Part shown: positions 1 through 6,715 of the stretch, piece by piece | How positions within the stretch are numbered: the stretch's first letter is position 1 | Layout of the letters: the number at the start of each line of letters is the position of its first letter | Assembly: GCA_003220985.1 (NCBI GenBank) | Contig: QHTY01000072.1 | Span: 3,157 to 12,951 of the forward strand | Origin: Gemmatimonadota bacterium | Lineage (GTDB): Bacteria > Gemmatimonadota > Gemmatimonadetes > Gemmatimonadales > GWC2-71-9 | Length of the DNA stretch: 9,795 nt | Direction: 5' to 3' | Program-made: the position numbers and the translations under genes | Notes under the pieces: generated by a model | What the model saw: only the letters and a program-made list of their open reading frames with translations | The model's database searches: none | What the model was told of the DNA's origin: nothing

Positions 1-1950
1 GCCGATGTCGCGCTCAGCGTGTCGCGCCGGAACGGGCAGTTCCGGCAGCTGACCGACGACCCTTCATACTCGACCGACAACGCCGCCACCTTCAGCGGCA
101 CGGTACGGATGGACCGCTTTCTTCCGGAGCGCTGGGGTCTCTCGATCCCCGTGACGTTTCAACGGACGGTGGCCGGCAGCGAGCCATTCTATTTGAGCGG
201 TACCGACATTCGCGCCGACGCGTTGCAGGGTCTCCGCACGCCGCACACCGGTGCGGCGAGTTATGCGTGTGCGGCGCGCCGTGTGCGTCAGGCGAGCAGC
301 GTGGGGGGCGGGGCGGGGCTGACTCGCTGGTTGCTCGATCCGCTGTCGCTGACTGGTTCGTACGCGAGCGGCGATGCGCGGACAGCGTTGTCGCGCGCCA
401 GCTCGTCGAACTACACCTTCACGCTCGACTACACGGCGTCGCCCGGTCCCGCACTGATCAAGGTCGGGGGGCTCGGGCTGCGGCTCAATCCGTCCCGGAT
501 CCATTTCCGTTCCGGCCTGGTCGGCAGTGACGCGCAGCAGTTTACGTTTCTCGTGCCGATCGCGCAGCCGGGCGACACGGCGCCGGCCGCGATCAGCCGG
601 ACTCGGTTGTGGCAGAACTCCGGCGGCGTGCAGCTCACGCCCGTCAGCGGCGTCCAGATCGGCGTTGACGCCGTGTCGACACGCGATCTGCGCGATTACG
701 GCGACTCGACGACGCTGGGCCGAGTGATTCGCCAGCAGCGCTCCTCGCTGTTCGGCACCGATATCGGTGTGGAGACACAGCGGCTGCTCACGACGTCCCT
801 CGCGCTCACACCGCGCGTCGGGGCGTGGATCCGGCCGCGCGCCACCGTCGGATCTTCGTTCGCGTTCACGCGCGACCCGAACGCACGCCAGCCGTTGCGC
901 ACGGACGATACTACCGGCGCGTTTCGCGTACCGGCGGCCTTTAGCAACGCGCGCCGGCTCGAGACCGGCGCGCAGCTCGACGCGCATCGCCTCGGGCAGG
1001 CGATTTTCGGCGACTCCTCGGGGCTGGCGGCCTGGCTCGGTCGCATTACGAGTCTGGACGTGACCTACAGCGAGCAGCAGGGGTCGACGTTCGGCCAGGC
1101 GACGAACGCACCGGGTGCGGGTTATCAACTCGCGCTGGGCGGATTCGATGCCTTCCGGCAGGTCGATCGATTACTCGCGACCTCAGCCGGACAAACCCGG
1201 ACCCTGTCGACCGGCGGGGCGGCAATCTTGCCCCTCGGCGTGCGCGCGAACGTGACCTATCGGTTGACGCGCGGGATCGTCTGGACACTGCGGACCGACG
1301 AGCAAGTGCCGATTCGCACGCGCACGCGAGATTGGCCGAACGGGTCGTTCAGCTGGTCGGTCTCGCCTTCGCGAGCGCTGGTGGGGCGGATCTTGACGAA
1401 CATCAATGCCCGCGTGGGTTACCGCCGTTCGCTCTCGCTCAACGAGCAGCCGACCCTCGCCACGCCGGGGAACGCGGGGGTAGGCATCAACAGCACGGTC
1501 GAGAAGACGTTCACTCCAGCGGCATCCCTCACGTGGGTGGGCGGCGTACTTACGAGCGTCGATCTATCGCGGGCGTCGTCCGACAGACTCAGTGCGGGAA
1601 ACCTGTTTCGCAGCACGCGGAACACCCAGAATGCCACGGTCACCTTCTCGTTCCGGGCGCCGCGGATCAACCCGCGTTGGCGGTCCAACATCCGCACGAC
1701 CGCCGGGTATTCGATCGCGGACAATACGACGTGCCTGCGACGGGCGGGGGAGGAAACGTGTGTCCCCTATGTGGACAGCCGGCAGACGCAGGCCCAGCTT
1801 ACCATGGACACCGATCTTCCGAACAACATGAGTGCGGGACTCCAGATGGCCTATGTGCTGAACGAAGAGCGACAGACCAACCGCAAGATCTCGCAGTTCG
1901 TGATCACGGCGTTCGTCCAACTGTCCACGAGCGTGGGGCAAATCAGATGA
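1..1950 (+). CDS. sprA: SprA/Sov-like outer-membrane beta-barrel protein, C-terminal part (5' partial)
   Basis: The reading frame is open from base 1, so the true start lies left of the window; 649 codons are visible. A GTG at position 19 lies in frame but falls inside conserved sequence and is not a start. The text near the edge (STDNAATFSGTVRMDRFLPE followed by RWGLSIPVTF) resembles the Bacteroidota SprA/Sov pattern of a short module ending in FLPE-WG-(I/L)-IP. The rest is rich in alternating polar/hydrophobic strands with many R, S, T and Y, as in an outer-membrane beta-barrel, and no catalytic motif is visible. SprA is the very large translocon pore of the type IX secretion system, so this would be its C-terminal region. 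The stop overlaps the start of the M28 gene (ATGA), implying co-transcription. The family call is from remembered similarity. T9SS function in this organism is inferred, since no other T9SS gene is in the window. Confidence 0.72.
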   Translation, partial: ADVALSVSRRNGQFRQLTDDPSYSTDNAATFSGTVRMDRFLPERWGLSIPVTFQRTVAGSEPFYLSGTDIRADALQGLRTPHTGAASYACAARRVRQASSVGGGAGLTRWLLDPLSLTGSYASGDARTALSRASSSNYTFTLDYTASPGPALIKVGGLGLRLNPSRIHFRSGLVGSDAQQFTFLVPIAQPGDTAPAAISRTRLWQNSGGVQLTPVSGVQIGVDAVSTRDLRDYGDSTTLGRVIRQQRSSLFGTDIGVETQRLLTTSLALTPRVGAWIRPRATVGSSFAFTRDPNARQPLRTDDTTGAFRVPAAFSNARRLETGAQLDAHRLGQAIFGDSSGLAAWLGRITSLDVTYSEQQGSTFGQATNAPGAGYQLALGGFDAFRQVDRLLATSAGQTRTLSTGGAAILPLGVRANVTYRLTRGIVWTLRTDEQVPIRTRTRDWPNGSFSWSVSPSRALVGRILTNINARVGYRRSLSLNEQPTLATPGNAGVGINSTVEKTFTPAASLTWVGGVLTSVDLSRASSDRLSAGNLFRSTRNTQNATVTFSFRAPRINPRWRSNIRTTAGYSIADNTTCLRRAGEETCVPYVDSRQTQAQLTMDTDLPNNMSAGLQMAYVLNEERQTNRKISQFVITAFVQLSTSVGQIR

Positions 1951-2864
1951 GGACGTGCGTGGTGCGTGGTACGTGGTGCGTGGGGATCGTTGTTGCGGTG
2001 GCGTGTCAGGCGCGTGCGGGCAACGGCTCCGCGGCCAGGGAGTTCAACGGCCCCACGGCGTTCAGTTACGTGCAACAACAGATGGCCTTTGGCCCCCGCA
2101 TCCCCAATACACCGGGCCACGACAAAATGGGCGACTGGCTCGCGGCACAGCTGCGCCAACGGGCGGATACGCTGATCGTCCAGGCGTTCACGCAGCGCAC
2201 GTCGAAGGGGGTGACGCTGCAGCTGCGGAACTTCTTCGCTCGTTTCCGGCCCCAGGCCACCGACCGCGTGCTGTTTGTGGCGCACTGGGACACGCGACCG
2301 AAGGCCGACAAGAGCGCCAATCTGGGCCAGCAGCAACTTCCCGTGCCTGGCGCCAACGACGGCGCCTCTGGCGTCGCGGTGCTGCTCGGCATCGCCGATG
2401 CCCTGAAGGCGCGCGCGCCCACAATCGGGGTCGACCTCCTCTTTGTGGACGGGGAGGACTTCGGCGATTTCAACGACTCGACCGAGACGCTGCTCGGCGC
2501 GCGGTACTTCGCTAAGCACCTGCCGCCCGGGTACACGCCGTTGTTTGCCGTGCTGTTCGACATGGTGGGAGACAAGGACCTGCAGTTTCTTCAGGAAGGG
2601 TTCTCGATGTCGAAGGCACCGGAGGTGGTGCAGCGCGTCTGGCAGGTGGCCGACCAGCTCGGCTTCGCGCAGGTATTCGCGCCACGAGCCGGCGAGGCCC
2701 TCACCGACGATCATGTACCACTACAGCAAGCGGGCATCCACGCAATCGATGTCATCGATTTCACGTTTCCCTACCACCACACCACGGAAGACACGATAGA
2801 CAAGGTGAGCGCGCAGTCCCTTCAGATCGTCGGTGATGTAGCGGTGGCCTTGGTTCGCCAGTAA
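1947..2864 (+). CDS. Exported M28-family zinc metallopeptidase / glutaminyl-cyclase-like protein
   Basis: A 305-residue protein with an N-terminal export signal (residues 1-24, ending ACQARA) and an M28 alpha/beta zinc-hydrolase fold. Visible metal/active-site motifs in family order are HWDTRP (H113, D115), PGANDGASG (D138), FVDGEDFG (E170, D171), FDMVGD (D205) and YHHTTEDTID (H278); DDHVPL (D255, H256) lies between the last two. The family includes aminopeptidases and glutaminyl-peptide cyclotransferases. The length of about 300 and the DGED form fit bacterial cyclase-like members, but sequence alone does not separate the activities. The cysteine at residue 20 (AVAC) could be a weak lipobox; cleavage after ARA-24 is the alternative. 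The ATG overlaps the upstream stop (ATGA), with a weak GGGG about 8 nt upstream, suggesting translational coupling to the SprA-like gene. Most of the signal-peptide N-region is encoded by a TGCGTGG-type tandem repeat, which is unusual. Confidence 0.88.
   Translation: MRTCVVRGTWCVGIVVAVACQARAGNGSAAREFNGPTAFSYVQQQMAFGPRIPNTPGHDKMGDWLAAQLRQRADTLIVQAFTQRTSKGVTLQLRNFFARFRPQATDRVLFVAHWDTRPKADKSANLGQQQLPVPGANDGASGVAVLLGIADALKARAPTIGVDLLFVDGEDFGDFNDSTETLLGARYFAKHLPPGYTPLFAVLFDMVGDKDLQFLQEGFSMSKAPEVVQRVWQVADQLGFAQVFAPRAGEALTDDHVPLQQAGIHAIDVIDFTFPYHHTTEDTIDKVSAQSLQIVGDVAVALVRQ
1951..1983 (+). repeat. TGCGTGG-family heptad repeat block, copy 1 (inside the M28 signal-peptide coding region)
   Basis: About four to five tandem units of TGCGTGG/TACGTGG. 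Bases 1958-1983 are identical over 26 bp to 2872-2897, and 1951-1983 matches 2865-2897 with two mismatches. The reverse complement of 3325-3355 matches 1953-1983 with one mismatch. This copy is translated as CVVRGTWCVG in the M28 precursor. Confidence 0.9.
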
Positions 2865-2904
2865 GAACGTACGTGGTGCGTGGTACGTGGTGCGTGGTGC
2901 GTGG
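2865..2904 (+). repeat. TGCGTGG-family heptad repeat block, copy 2 (left flank of the four-helix-bundle gene)
   Basis: Tandem TGCGTGG/TACGTGG units begin one base after the M28 stop codon, with one more unit than copy 1. The block is a direct repeat of copy 1 and an inverted repeat of the blocks at 3325-3384. It lies in the 65-104 bp between the M28 stop and the candidate starts of the next gene. No Shine-Dalgarno sequence or convincing promoter is visible after it, only a short AT-rich stretch (attaattag, about 2921-2929). Confidence 0.9.
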
Positions 2905-2968
2905 TTTTGCTCGATGCCGCATTAATTAGATGCTTCTCACCCAGTCTATGAACGGTACGTTGGTCTCA

Positions 2969-3388
2969 ATGGACAGCTACCGTTCCCTCGAGGCCTGGAA
3001 ACAGGCCCACGCTGCGGTCATTCTCGCCCATAAGGTCACCGAAGGTCTCAAACAATCGAAATACTGGGCCATTTTCGATCAGCTCCGTCGCGCTGTCATT
3101 TCAATTGAGGCCAATATCGTTGAGGGTTACGCACTACAGTCACAAGCTCAATGTCTCAAGCATCTCTGGATAGCATTTGGGTCGGCGGCGGAGTCGGAGT
3201 GTTTGGTACGTGCGGTAGCTGAACTCGGTTATCTCGACCCGTCAGTTACGGCTGAACTGGAAGTCTTGTTGGGCGGGGCTCTGCGAACCCTCCGCGGACT
3301 CTTACGCAATCCTCCGCGAAACCCCCACGCACCACGCACCACGCACCACGCACGTCTTGTCCACGCACCACGCACCACGCACGTTTAA
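2969..3388 (+). CDS. Four-helix-bundle protein (23S rRNA intervening-sequence protein / Avd-like family)
   Basis: A small all-helical protein, 139 residues from the chosen start. The N-terminus MDSYRSLEAWKQA, the core QLRRAVISIEANIVEGY and the later SAAESECLVRAVAELGYL match the conserved pattern of the family (TIGR02436, PF05635: D(Y/F)xxLxVW, QLRRAxxSIxxNIxEG). ATG at 2969 is preferred because family members start at this MDSY-like sequence; ATG at 2930 would add 13 unconserved residues, and neither has a clear ribosome-binding site. Relatives occur in 23S rRNA intervening sequences and as the accessory Avd protein of diversity-generating retroelements, but neither an rRNA nor a reverse transcriptase is present here. 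The biochemical role is unknown. The last ~22 residues (Pro/His/Arg/Thr-rich, with HAPRTTH twice) are translated from the inverted repeats, so the native stop may be lost. Base composition is visibly AT-richer (bases 3061-3120 are 29/60 GC; a sampled pilB line is 39/60), suggesting acquisition from elsewhere. Confidence 0.82.
   Translation: MDSYRSLEAWKQAHAAVILAHKVTEGLKQSKYWAIFDQLRRAVISIEANIVEGYALQSQAQCLKHLWIAFGSAAESECLVRAVAELGYLDPSVTAELEVLLGGALRTLRGLLRNPPRNPHAPRTTHHARLVHAPRTTHV
3325..3384 (-). repeat. TGCGTGG-family heptad repeat blocks, copies 3 and 4 (right flank, inverted)
   Basis: Two blocks of the same repeat in reverse orientation, read on this strand as CCACGCA units: 3325-3355 (31 bp) and 3361-3384 (24 bp), separated by the 5-base spacer cttgt. 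Each block ends in ACGT on the gene-distal side, the mirror image of the start of copy 1. The blocks lie within the 3' end of the four-helix-bundle reading frame and stop 4 bp before the comEA start codon. Confidence 0.9.
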
Positions 3389-3778
3389 ATGGATGATCGT
3401 CGCGCCGCGTTCATGTTGGCGGTCCTGGCTCTCAGCGGCGCAGGCGTTCGATATCTCCTATCGCCCTCTCCAGGCACTCCGCCCGGTGATATTCGACTCC
3501 AATCCGCTGCCCAGTCTCGGCCGGGCGCGCTGCAGGAGGCGGCACGCCGCGCGGCGCAGCTTGCCCGTCCACTATTGCCAGGGGAGCGAATCGATCTGGA
3601 TCGAGCTGACGTGAGCGAAATCACACGCTTGCCTCGCGTCGGTCCCGCGCTCGCGCAGCGCATCGTCGCGTGGCGCACCGAGCACGGCCCATTTGGCAGT
3701 CTCGCGCGGCTCGACAGCGTGCCCGGTGTGGGTGCCAAATTATTAGACGCAATCCGACCGTTCGTCGTCCAGCCTTGA
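3389..3778 (+). CDS. comEA: ComEA-like membrane-anchored helix-hairpin-helix DNA-binding protein
   Basis: A 129-residue protein. Residues 6-24 form an N-terminal signal anchor, a Pro/Ala-rich linker follows, and the C-terminal domain starts at about residue 68 (IDLDRADVSEI). It contains two helix-hairpin-helix motifs: LPRVGPALAQRIV (81-93) and VPGVGAKLLDAI (111-122). This arrangement is that of ComEA, which binds incoming double-stranded DNA on the outer face of the inner membrane during natural transformation. It sits just upstream of pilB, pilT and pilC, which fits a DNA-uptake role. The ATG follows directly after the stop of the four-helix-bundle frame (TAAATG), and the upstream bases are repeat with no Shine-Dalgarno. 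Translation may therefore rely on coupling or a weak start. The fold is clear; the competence role is by family and context. Confidence 0.85.
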   Translation: MDDRRAAFMLAVLALSGAGVRYLLSPSPGTPPGDIRLQSAAQSRPGALQEAARRAAQLARPLLPGERIDLDRADVSEITRLPRVGPALAQRIVAWRTEHGPFGSLARLDSVPGVGAKLLDAIRPFVVQP

Positions 3779-3824
3779 CCCAGTTGGGGCGGAAACACAT
3801 GTTAGTCCCCTCAAATTCAACGAG

Positions 3825-5534
3825 TTGCATACGGCGAGCGTTGCGATCACCCAGGACAAGCTCGGCGAGATTCTTGTCCGTGAAGGCTTGATCACCCAGG
3901 AACAGCTCAGAAAAGCCCTTCTGGAGCAGAAAAACTCCGGGATGCGCCTGGGCTATACCCTGGTCAAGCTGGGGTTTATAGAGGAAACCGAGGTCAGCAA
4001 GATGCTGGCCCGGCAGTACCGGATGCCGGCCGTCGACCTGTCCCGCTTTGAGGTCGACCCCAAGATCCTGAAGCTCCTCCCCCCCGACATCGCGACCAAG
4101 CACACGGTTCTCCCCCTGAAACGGGAGGGCAGGACCCTGACCGTGGCTATCGCCGACCCGAACAACGTCACGGCGATCGAGGACATCAAGTTCATCACGC
4201 GCTGCGACGTCTTCCCGGTAATCGCGGGGGAGTACACCCTCCGGAACGCCATCGAGCGCTACTACCAGCACTCGGACGCCCAGCTGCAGACCCTGCTCAA
4301 GTCGGTCGAGGCGGCCGAGGATCTCGAGGTTGTCGAGGATGAGCAGGACGAAGACGTCAAGGCGCAGGACCTGGCCGACGACGCTCCCGTGGTCAAGCTC
4401 ATCAACGGCTTGCTCACGGACGCGGTGAAGCGCGGCGCCTCGGACATCCACATCGAGCCGTTCGAGCACGAGATGCGGGTGCGGTATCGCGTCGACGGCG
4501 CGCTGCACGAAGTGATGAAGCCGCCGGTGAAAATGCGCGCCGCGCTCACATCGCGCGTGAAGATCATGGCGCAGCTCAACATCGCCGAGCGCCGGGTGCC
4601 GCAGGACGGGCGCATCAAGCTCAAGATGGGGTCGCGCGTGATCGACTTCCGCGTCTCGACGCTGCCCGTACTGTTCGGCGAGAAGATCGTGCTGCGTATT
4701 CTCGACAAGGGCAACCTGACGCTCGATCTGAAGACGTTCGGTTTCGAGCCCAAGTCGGAAGAGAACCTGCTCAGGGCGATCGAGAACCCGTACGGCATGG
4801 TGCTGGTGACGGGGCCCACAGGATCGGGGAAGACGACGACGCTATACTCGGCGCTGTCGCGGATCAATCAGATCGACGTGAACATCATGACCGCCGAGGA
4901 CCCGGTCGAGTACAACCTGCTGGGCATCAACCAGGTGCTCGTGCGGAACGAAGTCGGGATGACGTTCGCGGCGGCGCTGAAGGCGTTCCTGCGCCAGGAT
5001 CCGAAGATCATCATGGTCGGCGAGGTCCGCGATCTCGAGACGGGCTCGATCGCCATCAAGGCGGCGCTCACGGGCCACCTCGTGCTCTCGACGCTGCACA
5101 CGAACGACGCGCCGTCGACCATCACACGCATGGTGGACATGGGGATCGAGCCGTTCAACGTGGCGAGCGCGGTGAACCTGATCGTGGCGCAGCGGCTGGT
5201 GCGCCGCGTCTGCAAGGACTGCAAGACCGAGCACGAGTACACGCCCGAGGAGATGCACGCCTTCGCGATCGACAAGAAGGTGGGCCCGTTCTTCAAGGGC
5301 GCCGGCTGCGACACCTGCGCCGGCACGGGCTACAAGGGCCGCCAGGGCCTCTACGAGGTGATGGCGCTGACGAGCCCGTTGCGCCGCGAGATCTTGAAGG
5401 GCGCCTCGACCGAAGAGCTGCGCGACCTCGCCGTGAAAGAAGGAATGTTGACGCTGCGCATGGACGGCATGCTGAAGGTCAAGAAGGGCGTGACCACGCT
5501 CGAAGAAGTCGTGAAAGAAACCGCTGCCGGATAA
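3825..5534 (+). CDS. pilB: Type IV pilus assembly (extension) ATPase PilB
   Basis: A 569-residue GspE/PilB ATPase that powers pilin polymerisation at the inner-membrane base. The N-terminal MshEN/T2SSE_N domain (about residues 10-145, beginning DKLGEILVREGLI) precedes an acidic linker (about 160-185) and the RecA-like core. Visible motifs are Walker A GPTGSGKTT (330-338), Walker B region IIMVGEVRD with E400, and the His box TGHLVLSTLHTND (from 416). A zinc-binding tetracysteine (C463, C466, C495, C498) is typical of PilB and absent from PilT. TTG at 3825 is the only standard start between the in-frame stop at 3744-3746 and the conserved N-terminus, so a TTG start is likely; no good Shine-Dalgarno precedes it. 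TTGACC at 3775-3780 is a possible -35 element, but no matching -10 is convincing. A 46-nt gap separates it from comEA, and pilT starts 12 nt downstream. Confidence 0.95.
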   Translation: MHTASVAITQDKLGEILVREGLITQEQLRKALLEQKNSGMRLGYTLVKLGFIEETEVSKMLARQYRMPAVDLSRFEVDPKILKLLPPDIATKHTVLPLKREGRTLTVAIADPNNVTAIEDIKFITRCDVFPVIAGEYTLRNAIERYYQHSDAQLQTLLKSVEAAEDLEVVEDEQDEDVKAQDLADDAPVVKLINGLLTDAVKRGASDIHIEPFEHEMRVRYRVDGALHEVMKPPVKMRAALTSRVKIMAQLNIAERRVPQDGRIKLKMGSRVIDFRVSTLPVLFGEKIVLRILDKGNLTLDLKTFGFEPKSEENLLRAIENPYGMVLVTGPTGSGKTTTLYSALSRINQIDVNIMTAEDPVEYNLLGINQVLVRNEVGMTFAAALKAFLRQDPKIIMVGEVRDLETGSIAIKAALTGHLVLSTLHTNDAPSTITRMVDMGIEPFNVASAVNLIVAQRLVRRVCKDCKTEHEYTPEEMHAFAIDKKVGPFFKGAGCDTCAGTGYKGRQGLYEVMALTSPLRREILKGASTEELRDLAVKEGMLTLRMDGMLKVKKGVTTLEEVVKETAAG

Positions 5535-5546
5535 GGAGAGGAAGCA

Positions 5547-6692
5547 ATGCCCATCAACCTCCGCGCGCTCCTCGAGGAGATGATCGAGAGGGACGCTTCC
5601 GACCTCCACCTGGTCGCGGGCGAGCGGCCGAAGATGCGGGTGGACGGCGACATCGTGAACTCCTCGAGCGAAGAAGTCATGACGCCCAAGGACACGCTGT
5701 CGCTCGCCTACTCCGTGCTGACCGAGAACCAGAAGAAGCGCTTCGAAACGGAGAACGAGCTCGACTTCTCCTTCGGCATCCAGAATCTGGCGCGCTTCCG
5801 CGGCAACGTCTTCAAGCAGCGCGGCTGCGTCTCCGTGGTGATCCGGCAGATTCCGTTCAGCGTGAAGACGTTCACCGAGCTGGGCCTGCCGAACGTGGTG
5901 GCGCAGCTCGCCGACCGGCCGCGCGGCCTCGTACTCGTCACCGGTCCCACCGGCTCCGGCAAGAGCACGACGCTCGCCGCGATGATCGACAAGATCAACA
6001 AGGAGCTGAAAGGCCACATCATCACGGTGGAGGACCCGATCGAGTTCATCCACCGCCACCAGGCGTGCATCGTCAACCAGCGCGAAGTGGGGACGGATAC
6101 CAACAGCTTCCAGGCCGCGCTCAAGTACGCGCTGCGCCAGGACCCCGACGTCGTGCTGATCGGCGAAATGCGCGATCTCGACACGATTCAGGCGGCGCTC
6201 ACCATCGCGGAGACGGGCCACCTGGCGTTCGCCACGCTCCACACCAACTCCGCCGCCGAGCCGATCAACCGTATCATCGACGTGTTCCCGGCGCACCAGC
6301 AGTCCCAGGTCCGGGCGCAGCTCGCGTTCGTACTCGAGGGGGTGCTGACGCAGACGCTGCTGCAGCGGGCGAAGGGACGCGGCCGCGTCATGGCCGCCGA
6401 AATCATGATCTGCACGCCCGCGATTCGCGCCCTGATCCGCGACGACAAGGTCCACCAGATCGAGTCGTCGATGCAGGCGGGGAAGAAGTACGGCATGCAG
6501 ACGCTGAACGACGCGCTGTACCAACTCTATATGGGGCGAGAGGTCACCCGGGACGAGTGCTTGCGCGTGACGTCCAAGCCCAACGATTTCCTGAGGTCCA
6601 TCGGTGAAACGCCCCCGGACGAGAAGGACGGTCCACCGGTCACGAGCGCGACGCCGAAGGGGGCCCCACCAAAAGTCGCCGTGCGCCCGTGA
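5547..6692 (+). CDS. pilT: Type IV pilus retraction ATPase PilT
   Basis: A 381-residue hexameric retraction ATPase that depolymerises the pilus, driving twitching motility and DNA uptake. The N-terminal PAS-like domain begins LRALLEEMIERDASDLHL. Walker A is GPTGSGKST (133-141), the Asp box includes EDPIEFIH, Walker B includes LIGEMRD with E207, and the His box is TGHLAFATLHTN (from 223). The PilT-specific AIRxLIRE motif is present as AIRALIRDDK (292-301), which separates it from PilB and PilU-like relatives. There is no tetracysteine. The C-terminus (about 356-381) is a low-complexity Pro/Lys-rich tail beyond the usual core and is probably disordered. A strong Shine-Dalgarno (AGGAG, 5534-5538) lies 8 nt before the ATG and overlaps the pilB stop, so the two ATPases are clearly co-translated from one message. 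Confidence 0.96.
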   Translation: MPINLRALLEEMIERDASDLHLVAGERPKMRVDGDIVNSSSEEVMTPKDTLSLAYSVLTENQKKRFETENELDFSFGIQNLARFRGNVFKQRGCVSVVIRQIPFSVKTFTELGLPNVVAQLADRPRGLVLVTGPTGSGKSTTLAAMIDKINKELKGHIITVEDPIEFIHRHQACIVNQREVGTDTNSFQAALKYALRQDPDVVLIGEMRDLDTIQAALTIAETGHLAFATLHTNSAAEPINRIIDVFPAHQQSQVRAQLAFVLEGVLTQTLLQRAKGRGRVMAAEIMICTPAIRALIRDDKVHQIESSMQAGKKYGMQTLNDALYQLYMGREVTRDECLRVTSKPNDFLRSIGETPPDEKDGPPVTSATPKGAPPKVAVRP

Positions 6693-6715
6693 GGCGCGGC
6701 GCGGAGGAATAAAGT

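Noticed and set aside
64..1128. 354-codon open frame on the - strand inside the SprA-like gene
   Set aside because: Arg-rich, featureless translation opposite a credible beta-barrel coding frame; explained by GC-rich codon bias.
1332..1946. N-terminal extension of the M28 frame inside the SprA-like gene
   Set aside because: The frame is open upstream only by chance. The extension is in a shadow frame of the barrel gene, and the ATG at 1947 is followed by a credible signal peptide.
1851..2714. 287-codon open frame on the - strand opposite the M28 gene
   Set aside because: The + strand frame has a full set of M28 motifs, and the antisense translation has none.
3325..3384. Regular repeats resembling a short CRISPR array
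   Set aside because: Units are 7 bp and directly tandem, with only one 5-base spacer. There are no 25-40 bp repeats with unique spacers and no cas genes.
2969..3388. rRNA intervening sequence or diversity-generating retroelement context for the four-helix protein
   Set aside because: No rRNA sequence flanks the gene, and no reverse transcriptase, template repeat or variable repeat is present. Only the family resemblance is kept.
3621..4508. 295-codon open frame on the - strand across comEA and the 5' part of pilB
   Set aside because: It crosses a gene boundary and mirrors conserved coding sequence; no domain is recognised.
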